Positions 1 to 9,800 of a stretch of DNA of 64,000 nt are shown piece after piece; positions within the stretch are counted from its first letter, which is position 1, and the number at the start of each line of letters is the position of its first letter. The stretch spans positions 62,001-126,000 of the forward strand of contig CAJFQM010000002.1 in NCBI GenBank assembly GCA_904419075.1. The letters are read 5' to 3'. Both the position numbers and the translations under genes were made by a program. Origin of the DNA: an uncultured Clostridia bacterium. Lineage in GTDB: Bacteria > Bacillota > Clostridia > Christensenellales > Borkfalkiaceae. A model generated the notes under the pieces. It searched no databases and was not told the origin of the DNA. It worked only from the letters and a program-made list of their open reading frames with translations.

Positions 1-267
1 CATTTTTCCGTTTTCTCCGACTTTGAGGCCGATATCCACGCTTTGGCCTTTCAGTTTTTCGGCGAGCTCTTTGGTCGCCTTGATTTCTTCCGCGCGATGG
101 AACTGTTCCGCGGCCTTTTTCTGATTGATTTCATTTATACCGCCGGCGGTGGCTGCTTCGGCGAGGCCCTTTTTGAAGAGGAAATTTTTGGCGAAGCCGT
201 CGGATACTTCGATGATATCGCCTTTTTTGCCGCTGCCCTTTACGTCTGCCTTCAAAATGACTTTCAT
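1..267 (-). CDS. rplI: 50S ribosomal protein L9 (partial, C-terminus outside window)
   Basis: The reverse strand reads MKVILKADVKGSGKKGDIIEV, the start of L9, followed by the family hallmark VSDGFAKNFLF (residues 21-31). L9 binds 23S rRNA domain V with its N-terminal domain and reaches outward through a long helix. The 89 residues visible are the N-domain and the beginning of the connecting helix (charged stretch from about residue 48); the C-domain lies beyond base 1. The start codon is preceded by AGGAGGACAA. It has its own promoter and no gene sits immediately upstream on this strand, so it either begins an operon or is monocistronic here. Identity is secure. Confidence 0.96.
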   Translation of the reverse strand, partial: MKVILKADVKGSGKKGDIIEVSDGFAKNFLFKKGLAEAATAGGINEINQKKAAEQFHRAEEIKATKELAEKLKGQSVDIGLKVGENGKM

Positions 268-306
268 GATTTGTCCTCCTTCTGCACGATAATCTTTTCA
301 AGATAT

Positions 307-335
307 ATTTTACAGGAAAATTGAGAAAAAGTCAA
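307..335 (-). promoter_or_regulatory. promoter of rplI
   Basis: On the minus strand TTGACT, 17 bases, TAAAAT. It lies 40 bases before the rplI start codon, with the AGGAGG site between. Five of six matches to the sigma-A consensus in each box. Confidence 0.6.
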
Positions 336-403
336 TAGGAAAAGGGGAAAATGTACATACTGATTGTGCGTACGTAAAGTTACGCAAGGAGGATTAAGAA
401 AAT

Positions 404-574
404 ATGATGAACGAAAACAAGATGGACGTCAACACGAGCATCGGCTGCAACGTCACGGAATGTCAGTACAATCGCGCGGGCGATTACTGTACGCTTTCCA
501 AGATTCACGTGGGTTGCGATTGCAACTGCGATACGGATAAATGCACCTGCTGCGACAGTTTCCGCCGCAAATAA
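404..574 (+). CDS. small Cys-rich DUF1540 domain protein
   Basis: A 56-residue protein beginning MMNENKMDVNTSIGCNVTEC. It carries nine cysteines (C15, C20, C29, C38, C40, C42, C47, C49, C50), the spacing pattern of DUF1540, a family of small putative metal-binding proteins common in Clostridia and without a settled function. The start is chosen by the AAGGAGG at 387-393, 10 bases before the ATG at 404; a second ATG follows directly. It is monocistronic: the preceding gene is divergent, and a strong terminator begins 2 bases after the stop. The Cys clusters suggest zinc or iron-sulfur binding, which is inference. Confidence 0.85.
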   Translation: MMNENKMDVNTSIGCNVTECQYNRAGDYCTLSKIHVGCDCNCDTDKCTCCDSFRRK

Positions 575-575
575 G

Positions 576-617
576 AAAAAAAGTATCCGCCGAACATTCG
601 GCGGATACTTTTTTCAG
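576..617. terminator. bidirectional intrinsic terminator
   Basis: Perfect inverted repeat AAGTATCCGCCGA / TCGGCGGATACTT with a 4-base loop, flanked by A-run on the left and T-run on the right, so it can stop both the DUF1540 transcript (+) and the convergent NUDIX gene (-), whose stop codon lies inside it. Confidence 0.9.
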
Positions 618-1108
618 ATTTTTCTTTTGAGTTCCTTGACGGCATTGATGAGGAAAAATTCGGCGGTGGTGCCTTTTCTGATGAGCTGTAAAGCCTCATC
701 GGGGGTGCACCATCTGGCTTCGGCGATTTCGTCCTCGTTGATTTTGAGCGGTTTGTCCTCGACGATGACGATGAAGTTGAGCATCAGCACGTCCTTTTTG
801 GAGTGATATTTCGAAGACATGTATTTGCATTTGACGACATCGAGTCCGAGTTCCTCCTTAATTTCGCGGGGGACTGTTTTTTCGGCGTTTTCTCCCTTTT
901 TGATGTAGCCGGCAAAGAGTATAAAATCGTCGTCCTCAACGTGTTTTGCAAGCAAGATTTTATCTTGGGCCCGATTGGTGACGACCATGGAGACCGCGAC
1001 GTTAAATTGAGGAAATTTATACGCTTCGCATTTGTCGCAATAGGGAACGAGTCCCTCGTTTTCGCAAAATCTGAGGGTAAGTTTTTCACCGCATTGTTTA
1101 CAATACAT
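614..1108 (-). CDS. NUDIX hydrolase with N-terminal zinc ribbon
   Basis: 164 residues. Residues 1-30 form a zinc ribbon (C3, C6, C24, C27). A complete NUDIX box spans residues 67-89: G67-x5-E73-x7-REIKEELGL, supplying the metal-binding glutamates for hydrolysis of a nucleoside diphosphate linked to another moiety. The layout resembles the C-terminal half of NADH/NAD-cap pyrophosphatase NudC (zinc ribbon then NUDIX), but the protein is shorter and lacks the NudC N-terminal domain, so the substrate cannot be assigned. The start has AAAGGAGG upstream. It is transcribed divergently from purA and ends in the shared terminator. Confidence 0.9.
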   Translation of the reverse strand: MYCKQCGEKLTLRFCENEGLVPYCDKCEAYKFPQFNVAVSMVVTNRAQDKILLAKHVEDDDFILFAGYIKKGENAEKTVPREIKEELGLDVVKCKYMSSKYHSKKDVLMLNFIVIVEDKPLKINEDEIAEARWCTPDEALQLIRKGTTAEFFLINAVKELKRKI

Positions 1109-1155
1109 AGGTATTCCTCCTTTGGGGGCGATGAGCCCTCTGTTCTTTTCCTTAT

Positions 1156-1184
1156 ATAATAGCGCATTTTTTGAAATTTGTCAA
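1156..1184 (-). promoter_or_regulatory. promoter of the NUDIX gene
   Basis: Minus strand TTGACA, exactly 17 bases, TATTAT, 48 bases before the start codon. Confidence 0.75.
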
Positions 1185-1241
1185 GAGGGGCGGAGAAAAA
1201 AATAATTTATGGGGGAAAAAATTTTTCAATGTGCCTATGGC

Positions 1242-1270
1242 TTGACAGAATACAAAAAATGCAGTATAAT
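1242..1270 (+). promoter_or_regulatory. consensus promoter of purA
   Basis: TTGACA (1242-1247), 17-base spacer, TATAAT (1265-1270): perfect match to the vegetative sigma consensus. It gives a leader of about 110 bases before purA. I see no PurBox or purine riboswitch in that leader. Confidence 0.85.
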
Positions 1271-1389
1271 AAAGTGTATGATTTATAGGCGGAGAAAGGG
1301 CATTTGACGAAAAGAAGGAGAATGCTCGGTTTTTTGCGTGTTTCATACAACTATAACACACCGATAAAAAGCAAAAAGGAGATAAGGAA

Positions 1390-2661
1390 ATGCTTACATC
1401 TATCTGCGGCATCAATTGGGGAGACGAAGGGAAGGGCCGGATGGTCGACCTTCTTTCCGAGCGGTTCGACGTGGTGTGCCGTTATCAGGGAGGGAACAAC
1501 GCGGGTCATACGGTTATCAACGAGCGCGGGAAGTTTGTCCTCAATCTTCTTCCTTCGGGAATTCTCCGCGAGAGCGTGGTCAACGTCATGGGCAACGGAA
1601 TGGTGATCGACATCAAGCATCTTTGCGGAGAAATGCAGCGGTTGAGAGAGGCGGGAATTTCGATTACGCCCGCAAACCTCAAAATCAGCGACCGCGCGGT
1701 CATCACGATGCCCTATCACGTATTGCAGGACTGTTTGGAGGAAGACCGTCTGGCGGGGAAGAAATTCGGTTCCACCCGCCGCGGAATAGCGCCCGTGTAT
1801 GCGGATAAATATTTCAAGAAAGCGTTCCGCATGGGCGAGCTTTTGAATAAGGAACTGCTCTATAAGCGGGTGAAGGATATCGTGGAGTGGAAGAATCTGA
1901 CGATTGCGCGCGGTTACGGGGCGGAGCCGATCAAGGCGGAGGACATGATCGCCTATTTCGAGGAGTACGGCGCTCCGCTCAGGGAGTATATTTGCGACAC
2001 GGGCGAATACCTGAACGAAGCGAACAAAGCGGGAAAAAATATCATGTTCGAAGCGCAGCTGGGTGCGCTTAGGGACATCGATTTCGGAATTTATCCCTAT
2101 ACGTCTTCGTCGTCGACGATAGCGGCATACGCGCCGATCGGAGCGGGCGTGCCGAACTTGCAGCTGGATAATTCTATCGGAATCATGAAGGCGTATTCGA
2201 CGTGTGTAGGGGAAGGACCGTTCACGGCGGAATATTTCGGCGAGAAGGCGGAGAAGCTGAGAAAAGCGGGCGGCGAGTACGGCGCCGCGACGGGCAGACC
2301 GCGCCGCGTGGGGCCTTTCGACGTCGTGGCTTCGCGCTACGGTATCCGCTGTCAGGGGGCGAAGGAAATCGCGCTCACGAAGCTGGACGTACTTTCGGGG
2401 TATGAAGAGATCGAGGTCTGCACGGAATATCTCCTGAACGGCAAGAAAGTGGACGTATTCCCGTTCACGGACGTTTTGGACGAATGTAAACCCGTTTTCG
2501 AGACGTTGAAGGGCTGGAACACGGACATTTCCAAGTGCCGTAAAAAGGAAGAGCTTCCCAAAGAAGCGCTCGAATATATCGCCTTTATCGAGAAAGCCTG
2601 CGATTGTCACATTAAATACGTATCCGTCGGAGCGGAACGCGACGCTTATATCGAGATGTAA
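1390..2661 (+). CDS. purA: adenylosuccinate synthetase
   Basis: 423 residues, normal family length. It joins IMP and aspartate with GTP to adenylosuccinate, the first committed step to AMP. The phosphate-binding loop WGDEGKGR (residues 10-17) holds the catalytic Asp11/12 region and GGNNAGHTV holds His40. The start has AAGGAG at 1376-1381, 8 bases before the ATG. It leads a probable run purA-dapF-pyrG-dapL on the same strand, although spacers of 85 and 163 bases leave room for internal promoters. Nothing unusual in the sequence. Confidence 0.97.
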   Translation: MLTSICGINWGDEGKGRMVDLLSERFDVVCRYQGGNNAGHTVINERGKFVLNLLPSGILRESVVNVMGNGMVIDIKHLCGEMQRLREAGISITPANLKISDRAVITMPYHVLQDCLEEDRLAGKKFGSTRRGIAPVYADKYFKKAFRMGELLNKELLYKRVKDIVEWKNLTIARGYGAEPIKAEDMIAYFEEYGAPLREYICDTGEYLNEANKAGKNIMFEAQLGALRDIDFGIYPYTSSSSTIAAYAPIGAGVPNLQLDNSIGIMKAYSTCVGEGPFTAEYFGEKAEKLRKAGGEYGAATGRPRRVGPFDVVASRYGIRCQGAKEIALTKLDVLSGYEEIEVCTEYLLNGKKVDVFPFTDVLDECKPVFETLKGWNTDISKCRKKEELPKEALEYIAFIEKACDCHIKYVSVGAERDAYIEM

Positions 2662-2746
2662 TTCTGTTTTTTATGTCGTGTGGCCTTCGCTTGTCAGACG
2701 GTTGCGACATATTCAAATTGATCATAATATCGGGTTTTACCATCAT

Positions 2747-3586
2747 ATGTTGAAAAAATTTTATAAAATGCAGGGCATCGGAAACGACTATATCTATTTC
2801 GATTGTCTGGAAACTCCCTTTGAAGACCCTTCCGCGGCGGCGGTCAGGCTTTCCGACCGCCATTTCGGAATCGGCGGGGACGGAATCGTGCTGATTTGTC
2901 CCTCGGCGGTGGCGGACGCGAAAATGCGCATGTTCAATGCGGACGGCAGCGAAGGAAAAATGTGCGGAAACGCCATTCGTTGCGTCGGAAAGTATCTTTA
3001 CGATTTCAGAAAGACGGACAAAACGCAGTTGAAAATAGAGACGCTCAGCGGGATAAAGACGCTCTTTTTGTCCGTTTCGGACGGAGAGACGACCTCGGTT
3101 CGGGTGGACATGGGCGCCCCCGAGCTTGCTCCGAAAAATATTCCCGTGCTTTCGGGAACTTCCTTTCCCGTCGTGGGACGGGAGACGGAGATCGCGGGCG
3201 GGAAATACGCGATCACCTGCGTATCGATGGGCAACCCTCACTGCGTGGTGTTTTCCGACCCCGACGCGTGGAAAATCGAAAAGACGGGGCCGATGTTTGA
3301 GAACGCTCCGATTTTCCCCGAGCGGACGAATACGGAATTTGTCAAAGTCCTCGGGAAAAACGAACTCAAAATGCGGGTTTGGGAGCGCGGCAGCGGCGAG
3401 ACATGGGCCTGCGGCACGGGCGCGTGCGCGGCGGCGGTCGCGGCGGTTCTGAACGGTTACGCCGCGCGGAACGAAGATATACTCGTCCGCCTTCGCGGCG
3501 GCGAGCTCGTCATTCGCTGGACGGAGGACACGGTATATATGACGGGGCCGGCGACGCTCGTGTTTACGGGCGAAGTCGAGGTCTGA
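2747..3586 (+). CDS. dapF: diaminopimelate epimerase
   Basis: 279 residues from [15 protein letters not shown], the usual DapF beginning; an in-frame extension upstream to 2678 has no family similarity and is excluded. It interconverts LL- and meso-diaminopimelate for lysine and peptidoglycan. Both cysteines of the two-base mechanism are visible: C73 in MCGNAIRC and C222 in WACGTGAC. There is no strong ribosome site before the ATG, so translation may be modest. Together with dapL 1.8 kb downstream it completes the end of the aminotransferase variant of the lysine pathway. Confidence 0.95.
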   Translation: MLKKFYKMQGIGNDYIYFDCLETPFEDPSAAAVRLSDRHFGIGGDGIVLICPSAVADAKMRMFNADGSEGKMCGNAIRCVGKYLYDFRKTDKTQLKIETLSGIKTLFLSVSDGETTSVRVDMGAPELAPKNIPVLSGTSFPVVGRETEIAGGKYAITCVSMGNPHCVVFSDPDAWKIEKTGPMFENAPIFPERTNTEFVKVLGKNELKMRVWERGSGETWACGTGACAAAVAAVLNGYAARNEDILVRLRGGELVIRWTEDTVYMTGPATLVFTGEVEV

Positions 3587-3749
3587 AAAATCGGAGTTTG
3601 AAAGATCTCCGTTTTCGCACGCACTTTCCTGTCGGTTATACGTATTTTTGTGCGTTTTTTTGCGGAAATCCGCGCGTTTCGCGGCTTACCCGAAACGGAT
3701 TCAAACAGGCAAATTCAGAGAAAAAATATACGGGAGCATAGAAAAAATC

Positions 3750-5354
3750 ATGACGAAATACATTTTTGTGACGGGCGGCGTAGTATCGGGCTTGGGCAAA
3801 GGAATCACGGCGGCGTCCTTGGGCAGACTTTTGAAAATGCGCGGGTATAAGGTGGCGTCGCAGAAGCTCGACCCCTATATCAATATCGACCCCGGCACAA
3901 TGAGTCCCTTCCAGCACGGAGAAGTGTTCGTGACGGAGGACGGAGCGGAAACGGATCTGGACCTCGGCCATTACGAGCGTTTTATCGACGAAAATCTGAA
4001 TAAGTACTCGAATTTAACGACGGGGAAGGTGTATTGGAACGTCCTGAACAAAGAGCGCAGCGGGGAATATCTCGGCAAGACGGTGCAGGTGATTCCGCAC
4101 ATAACCAACGAGATAAAGACGTTTATTTACAATGTCGGAAAGACGTCGAACGCGGACGTGGTCATCACGGAAATCGGCGGGACGACGGGCGACATCGAAA
4201 GCCAGCCGTTCATCGAGGCGATCCGTCAGGTCGCGCGGGAAGTGGGACGGGAGAACTGCTGTTTCATTCACGTCACCTTGGTGCCGTATATTTCGGGTTC
4301 GGACGAATTCAAATCCAAGCCCACGCAGCATTCCGTGAAGGAATTGCAGGGGATGGGGATCACGCCCGACATCATCATGGCGCGCGTGGATCAGCCCATG
4401 CCCCAATATGTCAAGGATAAAATCGCGATGTTCTGCAATGTGGAGCCGGAATGCTGCATTGAAAATCTGACGGTTCCCGTGTTGTATGAAGCGCCGCTCA
4501 TGTTGGAAAAGAGCAATTTTTCCACGGTGGTATGTAAGATTTTGAATCTTGACCCGAAGGAAATCGACATGACGGAATGGACGGAGATGCTGGACAGAGT
4601 GCACGCCCGCAGCAAGACGGTAAAGATCGCGCTTTGCGGGAAGTACGTGCAGTTGCACGACGCCTATTTGTCGGTTGCGGAAGCGCTCGCGCACGGCGGT
4701 TACGAGAACGACGCGAAGGTAGACATCGAGTGGGTGGACACGGAATTTTTGACGAAGAAGAATATTTCGGAGAAACTTCGCGGGGTAGACGGAATCATCG
4801 TTCCGGGCGGGTTCGGAAACCGCGGGATAGAGGGCATGATTCTGGCGGCGCAGTACGCGCGGGAAAAGAATATCCCGTATTTCGGGATCTGCCTCGGCAT
4901 GCAGATCGCGGCGATCGAATTTGCGCGCAACGTTCTCGGATATAAGGATGCGGACTCTTCGGAATTCAATCCCGAAAGTCAGCATCACGTCATCGATCTG
5001 ATGCCCGATCAGTACGGAGTGAAGATGGGCGGAACCATGCGTCTGGGCGCGTATCCCTGCAAAGTCATCGGGCCGATCATGAAACGGGCGTACGGAAAGG
5101 AGGAGGTAGCGGAACGCCACCGCCACCGTTTCGAGTTCAATAACGATTATCGCCGCCAGTTTGAAGAACACGGAATGATCATAGCGGGCACGTCGCCCGA
5201 CGGAAGCCTTTGCGAAGCGATAGAATATCCCGCGGACGATTTTTATATCGGCGTGCAGTTCCACCCCGAATTCAAATCCCGTCCGAACGGCGCGCAGCCG
5301 ATTTTCAGGGAATTTATCGCCAGCGCGGTGAAATATATGGAAAAAAGGAAGTAA
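3750..5354 (+). CDS. pyrG: CTP synthase
   Basis: 534 residues from [18 protein letters not shown]; the ORF continues 34 codons upstream, but that part does not resemble the family. It aminates UTP to CTP using ATP and glutamine. The N-terminal synthase domain (about 1-270) has the SGLGKG P-loop. The C-terminal glutamine amidotransferase domain has the nucleophile C381 in FGICLGMQ and the H505-x-E507 pair in FHPEF. It is followed after 8 bases by dapL, so the two are co-transcribed. Regulation by the CTP-sensing attenuator known in Bacillus is not obvious in the 163-base spacer upstream. Confidence 0.97.
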   Translation: MTKYIFVTGGVVSGLGKGITAASLGRLLKMRGYKVASQKLDPYINIDPGTMSPFQHGEVFVTEDGAETDLDLGHYERFIDENLNKYSNLTTGKVYWNVLNKERSGEYLGKTVQVIPHITNEIKTFIYNVGKTSNADVVITEIGGTTGDIESQPFIEAIRQVAREVGRENCCFIHVTLVPYISGSDEFKSKPTQHSVKELQGMGITPDIIMARVDQPMPQYVKDKIAMFCNVEPECCIENLTVPVLYEAPLMLEKSNFSTVVCKILNLDPKEIDMTEWTEMLDRVHARSKTVKIALCGKYVQLHDAYLSVAEALAHGGYENDAKVDIEWVDTEFLTKKNISEKLRGVDGIIVPGGFGNRGIEGMILAAQYAREKNIPYFGICLGMQIAAIEFARNVLGYKDADSSEFNPESQHHVIDLMPDQYGVKMGGTMRLGAYPCKVIGPIMKRAYGKEEVAERHRHRFEFNNDYRRQFEEHGMIIAGTSPDGSLCEAIEYPADDFYIGVQFHPEFKSRPNGAQPIFREFIASAVKYMEKRK

Positions 5355-5362
5355 TTCAGGAT

Positions 5363-6544
5363 ATGAAACCGAACATCAATTATGCAAATCTTGCGGAAAG
5401 CTACCTGTTTTCTGCGGTAGCGAAAAAGGCGGCGGATTACGCCGCGGCGAATCCCGATAAGAAGGTATTGAAGCTGAGTATCGGGGACGTGACGTTGCCG
5501 CTCGCGCCCGCGGTGATCGCGGCCATGCACGAAGCGGTGGAGGAAATGGGCAAAAAGGAGACGTTCAAGGGTTACGGCCCCGAACAGGGCTATCCCTTTC
5601 TCCGCGAGAGCATAAAAGGATATTATGCCCGCCGCGGAGTGACGCTGAACGCGGACGAAATTTTTGTCTCGGACGGTTCCAAGTCGGACTGCGGGAATAT
5701 TCTGGACATTTTCGCCAAGGAAAACACGGTGCTGGTGCCCGATCCCGTCTATCCCGTGTACGTGGATACCAACGTCATGGCGGGTCGGAAAATCGTGTAT
5801 GCGGCGGCGACGGAGGAGAACGGATTTTTGCCCATGCCCGACGAAAATACGAATGCGGACATTATTTACATCTGTTCCCCGAACAATCCCACGGGCGCGG
5901 CGTATACGAAGGAACAGCTCGGAAAGTGGGTGGAATACGCGCTCAGAAAGAATGCGGTGATCTTGTACGACGCCGCATACGAATGTTTTGCGGAAGAGGG
6001 CGTGGCCCGCAGTATTTACGAGGTAGAGGGCGCGAAGAAGTGCGCGATAGAGCTCTGCTCTTTTTCCAAGACGGCAGGCTTTACGGGTACTCGTTGCGGG
6101 TATACGGTGGTTCCCGAAACGCTCGTTTACGAAGGAATGTCGTTGAGAAAGATGTGGCTGCGCCGCCAGACGACGAAATTCAACGGAGTTTCGTATATCG
6201 TGCAGAAGGGCGCCGCGGCGGTGTTTACGGAAGAGGGCGAGAAGCAGATCAGGGAAAATATAGACTATTACCGCGAGAACGCGAAAATCATCGCCGCCTG
6301 CATGGAGGAATGCGGAATCCCCTATACGGGCGGAAAGAATTCCCCGTATATCTGGCTGAAATGCCCGAACAGCAAAAAGAGCTGGGAATTTTTCGACGAT
6401 ATGCTCGAAAAGGTGCAGGTCGTCGGGACCCCCGGCAGCGGTTTCGGGGAAAACGGCGAAGGCTATTTCCGTCTGACGGCGTTCGGCAGCCGCGAGACGA
6501 CGAAAGAAGCCTGCGCGCGCATCGTCAAATGGCTGAAAAAATAA
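5363..6544 (+). CDS. dapL: LL-diaminopimelate aminotransferase
   Basis: 393 residues from MKPNINYANLAESYLF; the ORF upstream of this is out-of-context overlap with pyrG. It is a class I/II PLP aminotransferase converting tetrahydrodipicolinate directly to LL-diaminopimelate, bypassing the succinylase/acetylase steps. Family marks: SIGDVTLPLAP near the N-terminus, FKGYGPEQGYPFLRE, and the PLP lysine K236 in SFSKTAGFTGTRCGY. The gene lies 8 bases after pyrG and is closed by a terminator. With dapF nearby, this points to the DapL variant of lysine synthesis, which occurs in part of the Clostridia, Chlamydiae and plants. Confidence 0.93.
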   Translation: MKPNINYANLAESYLFSAVAKKAADYAAANPDKKVLKLSIGDVTLPLAPAVIAAMHEAVEEMGKKETFKGYGPEQGYPFLRESIKGYYARRGVTLNADEIFVSDGSKSDCGNILDIFAKENTVLVPDPVYPVYVDTNVMAGRKIVYAAATEENGFLPMPDENTNADIIYICSPNNPTGAAYTKEQLGKWVEYALRKNAVILYDAAYECFAEEGVARSIYEVEGAKKCAIELCSFSKTAGFTGTRCGYTVVPETLVYEGMSLRKMWLRRQTTKFNGVSYIVQKGAAAVFTEEGEKQIRENIDYYRENAKIIAACMEECGIPYTGGKNSPYIWLKCPNSKKSWEFFDDMLEKVQVVGTPGSGFGENGEGYFRLTAFGSRETTKEACARIVKWLKK

Positions 6545-6559
6545 AAGATCGAAAAAAAA

Positions 6560-6593
6560 GGAGCGGATGCCCGTCGGGTGTCCGCTTTTTTTG
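6560..6593 (+). terminator. intrinsic terminator after dapL
   Basis: Stem GCGGATGCCC / GGGTGTCCGC (two G-U pairs) with a 3-base loop, followed by seven T. Confidence 0.85.
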
Positions 6594-6849
6594 TTTTCGG
6601 TTTGGCGGCGACGATAACGAGAGAACGGATTGCCGTTTTTCGTATGTTTCTGCCGTCATTCGATTTTCCCGCGACGTGCTTTTTATTCCGTTGCCATAGA
6701 AAAAATGCACTTTGAACAGTTTCAATTTTATTCAGGTAAAAAACTTTTTACAACTGAGGGGAAAAATTTGCACTGAATTTACAAAATCGTGCGGACTTTT
6801 TTACATCGAGCGGATATAATTTCCGTAGATTTTTGAAACGGAGGAATTT
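6593..6849. other. intergenic region before the secreted phosphoesterase gene
   Basis: About 250 bases, AT-rich toward the right. A TATAAT at 6815-6820 lies 30 bases before the gene and is the best -10 candidate, but no convincing -35 box stands 16-18 bases before it. GGAGGAATTT precedes the start codon. I see no other gene. Confidence 0.4.
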
Positions 6850-9800
6850 ATGTTCAGAAAAGTAAGGAACACACTTGTGGCAATGTCCTTGGCGGCGTCC
6901 ATGGTTTTAGGGGTTGTGCCGAAGGGAATCGGGGCATTTGCGCAGCAGTCGGAGACGGAGAATCCCGAACCGTCGGCGCAGGATGATACGTTGGATATCG
7001 CGGTGATGTCAGACATACACATTTTGCCGCCCGATCTTATCAAGGATACGGAAGATTACCGGAACGCGCTCAACAGTGACCGTAAAATATTTACGGAAAG
7101 TACGGGTATTTTGGATCGCATGCTCACGGAGGTAAAGGAAGAAAAGCCGGACGTACTGATGATTTCGGGCGATCTTACGAAGGACGGGGAATTGGAGGGG
7201 CACCAATACCTTGCAAAAGAGCTTGAAAAGGTGAAGGAGGCGGTTCCGGGCATCAAGATTTACGTGACGAACGGCAATCACGATATAAATAACAGTCTCG
7301 GGTATAATTACAATACGGAAGACGGAATCGCCGTCCCCGCGACGCGTACCACGCCGGAGCTGTTTCTGGAAACGTATGAAGACACGGTCTATAACGAGGC
7401 GAACGGAGTAGTCGCGCAGTTCAGGCCTTCGACGTATACGGAGTCGGAAACTGGCGATAAAGCGGGAATGTTGTCGTACGTAGCGGAGCCCGCGGAAGGA
7501 TATACGATCATCGTGGTGGACAGCGGACGTTACAGCGCGGACAATACGGACGAAGGCACTGCGGAGCATCAGACGAGCGGACAAATCAGCGAGGAGCTGG
7601 AAAATTGGGTGGTAGAGCAGGCGGAAGCCGCGAGAGAAAAGGGAAACACGGTCATCGGAATGATGCATCACGGCCTTGCGGAGCATTTTTCCATGGAGGA
7701 AGAAATCCTCGGCGAGTATGTAGTCAACGACTATAAAAACGTAGCGTCCGCATTTGCCGACGCGGGGATGCAGTTCGTGTTTACGGGGCACATGCACGCC
7801 AACGACATCACCGTCGCGACGAGCGAGAACGGCAACGTGCTTTACGACATTGAAACGGGCTCTGCGGTAACGTATCCTTGTCCCATGCGTTTTGTTTCTT
7901 TCACGTCCGAATCGGAGGGCGGGGAAAAGACGGTTTCCGCGAACATCAGTACAAGGACGAATCTCGATAACGTTACATATACGACGGCGGATAAGCAGCA
8001 GGCGACGATAGAGAATCTCACGGAATATGCGAAACAGCCGCAGTTCGGCCTTTCGGAAGACGTCATCGCGAATCTCGGAACGGGGTTGGTCGGAGACCTC
8101 GCGCAGACGATTACCGCGGGCGACGGATTGAAAGCCAATCTTCTGAATCTCATCGGCGAATTGCTGGGGATTCCCGTTTCTAACGTGCAGTCGGTGGTCA
8201 CCATGCTCATGGGGCTTCTGCCGCAGGAGCCGGGCGGAACGGTCTATTATGACGCGGCCACGAATAACATTATCGTTTCCGTAGAAGTTCTGGTGATTTC
8301 GGGCGATTTGGGCATCAATGCGGCGGCACTCGGCCAGTCGTTGGAATATCTTCTGGACGAAGCGGATAAAGTATTGAAGGATAACGCAAAGGTCAGAGCG
8401 GCGGCAGATGCTCTTATCCGCAACGTGCTCAATATGAAGGTATATGACGCTCCCGAGGGCGAAGAGGAAGACAAGACGCTTATCCAGTTGGTCAACGACG
8501 TGTACCAGACCCACCTTTCGGGCGCGGATTGCGACGAAGCGCAAATTCCCGCCTATATCGCGGAGGTGGAAAAGAATATCGAAAACGGAACGCTGGTCGC
8601 CTCCCTTCTCGATACGCTTTTCAACGAACTTTGGAATCTCGTTCTTTCCTTCGCGGATGAAATTTCGCTTTCGGGCTTCCTCGGTACGGAATATGTGGAT
8701 ATCACGAAGGATGCGGAGGGCAACGAAGTCTATACTCCGAAGGGATTGACGGGTCGGATCCCGCTCTTTGACAATCCTCCCGCGGGCAGCCCTTCGGGAA
8801 AGAGCCTGCTGGGTACCGTTTACGGCGGATTGGGAATCGGCGGAACGTCGGACATGGATAAGACGGAAATCGACGAAAACACTACCCGCCTCACGTTTAA
8901 GGAAGAAACGACGGTGGAAGACCTTCTCACGTGTACGGCGCTCAGCCTGGCAGGCGTGGACGATATGATAAAAGAGCTGCTTCTCGGCAAAGCGGAAACG
9001 GAGGAAGAAGCGGGAAGCGAAGGACTCATCGACGATTCCGTGAAAGGGACAATCAGCGAGCTTCTCGGCAAAGTCGTTTCCAGTATGACGCACGACGTCA
9101 GCTATACGGAGGATAACGACACGACCATCACGATAACGGAGACGGGCAAGACCGTCAGCGAGATACACCTTCTCGATTTCAGGACGGAATACGAGGTCGG
9201 CGACGAGTTTGAGAACGGGAAATTGCTCGTGGTTTACACGGACGGAACGACGGAAAAGGTGAATATCGCGGATACGATGGTAAAGGGCTTCGATACTTCT
9301 TCGGAAGGGGAAAAGAGCGTGACCATCAACTATAAAGGCAAAAGTATTGAGGAGACCGTGAAGGTCAGTCCGGTAACGGAGGCGCAGCTCAACCGTATCG
9401 AAATTCTCAGCTATCGCACGCAGTACACGGTCGGGGAAGCGTTTGAGGAAGGAATTCTTCTCGCGGTATACAGCGACGGAACGAGTAAGAAGGTTGCGAT
9501 TACGGAGGACATGGTGGAGGGCTTCACGACGGAGAAAAAGACCTCCTATCTCAAAACGACCGTTTCTTACGGCGGATTGAGCAAACAGGTCACCGTCAAA
9601 GTCGTCAACGAAGTTTCCAAAGTGATTATCAATAAGGACGTCAGGACGGAATACGAGGTCGGAGAAGCATTTTCGGGCGGAACGTTGACGGTCATCAACA
9701 GCGACGGCAGCGTAGAAGAGGATGTGGAAATCACGGAAGACATGGTTTCGGGCTTCGATTCCTCGGTTGCGAAAGACAGAGTGTACGTGAAAATTACCTA

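Noticed and set aside
6800-6820. Promoter TTTACA...TATAAT before the phosphoesterase gene
   Set aside because: Only 9 bases separate the boxes; the -10 may be real but the -35 is not.
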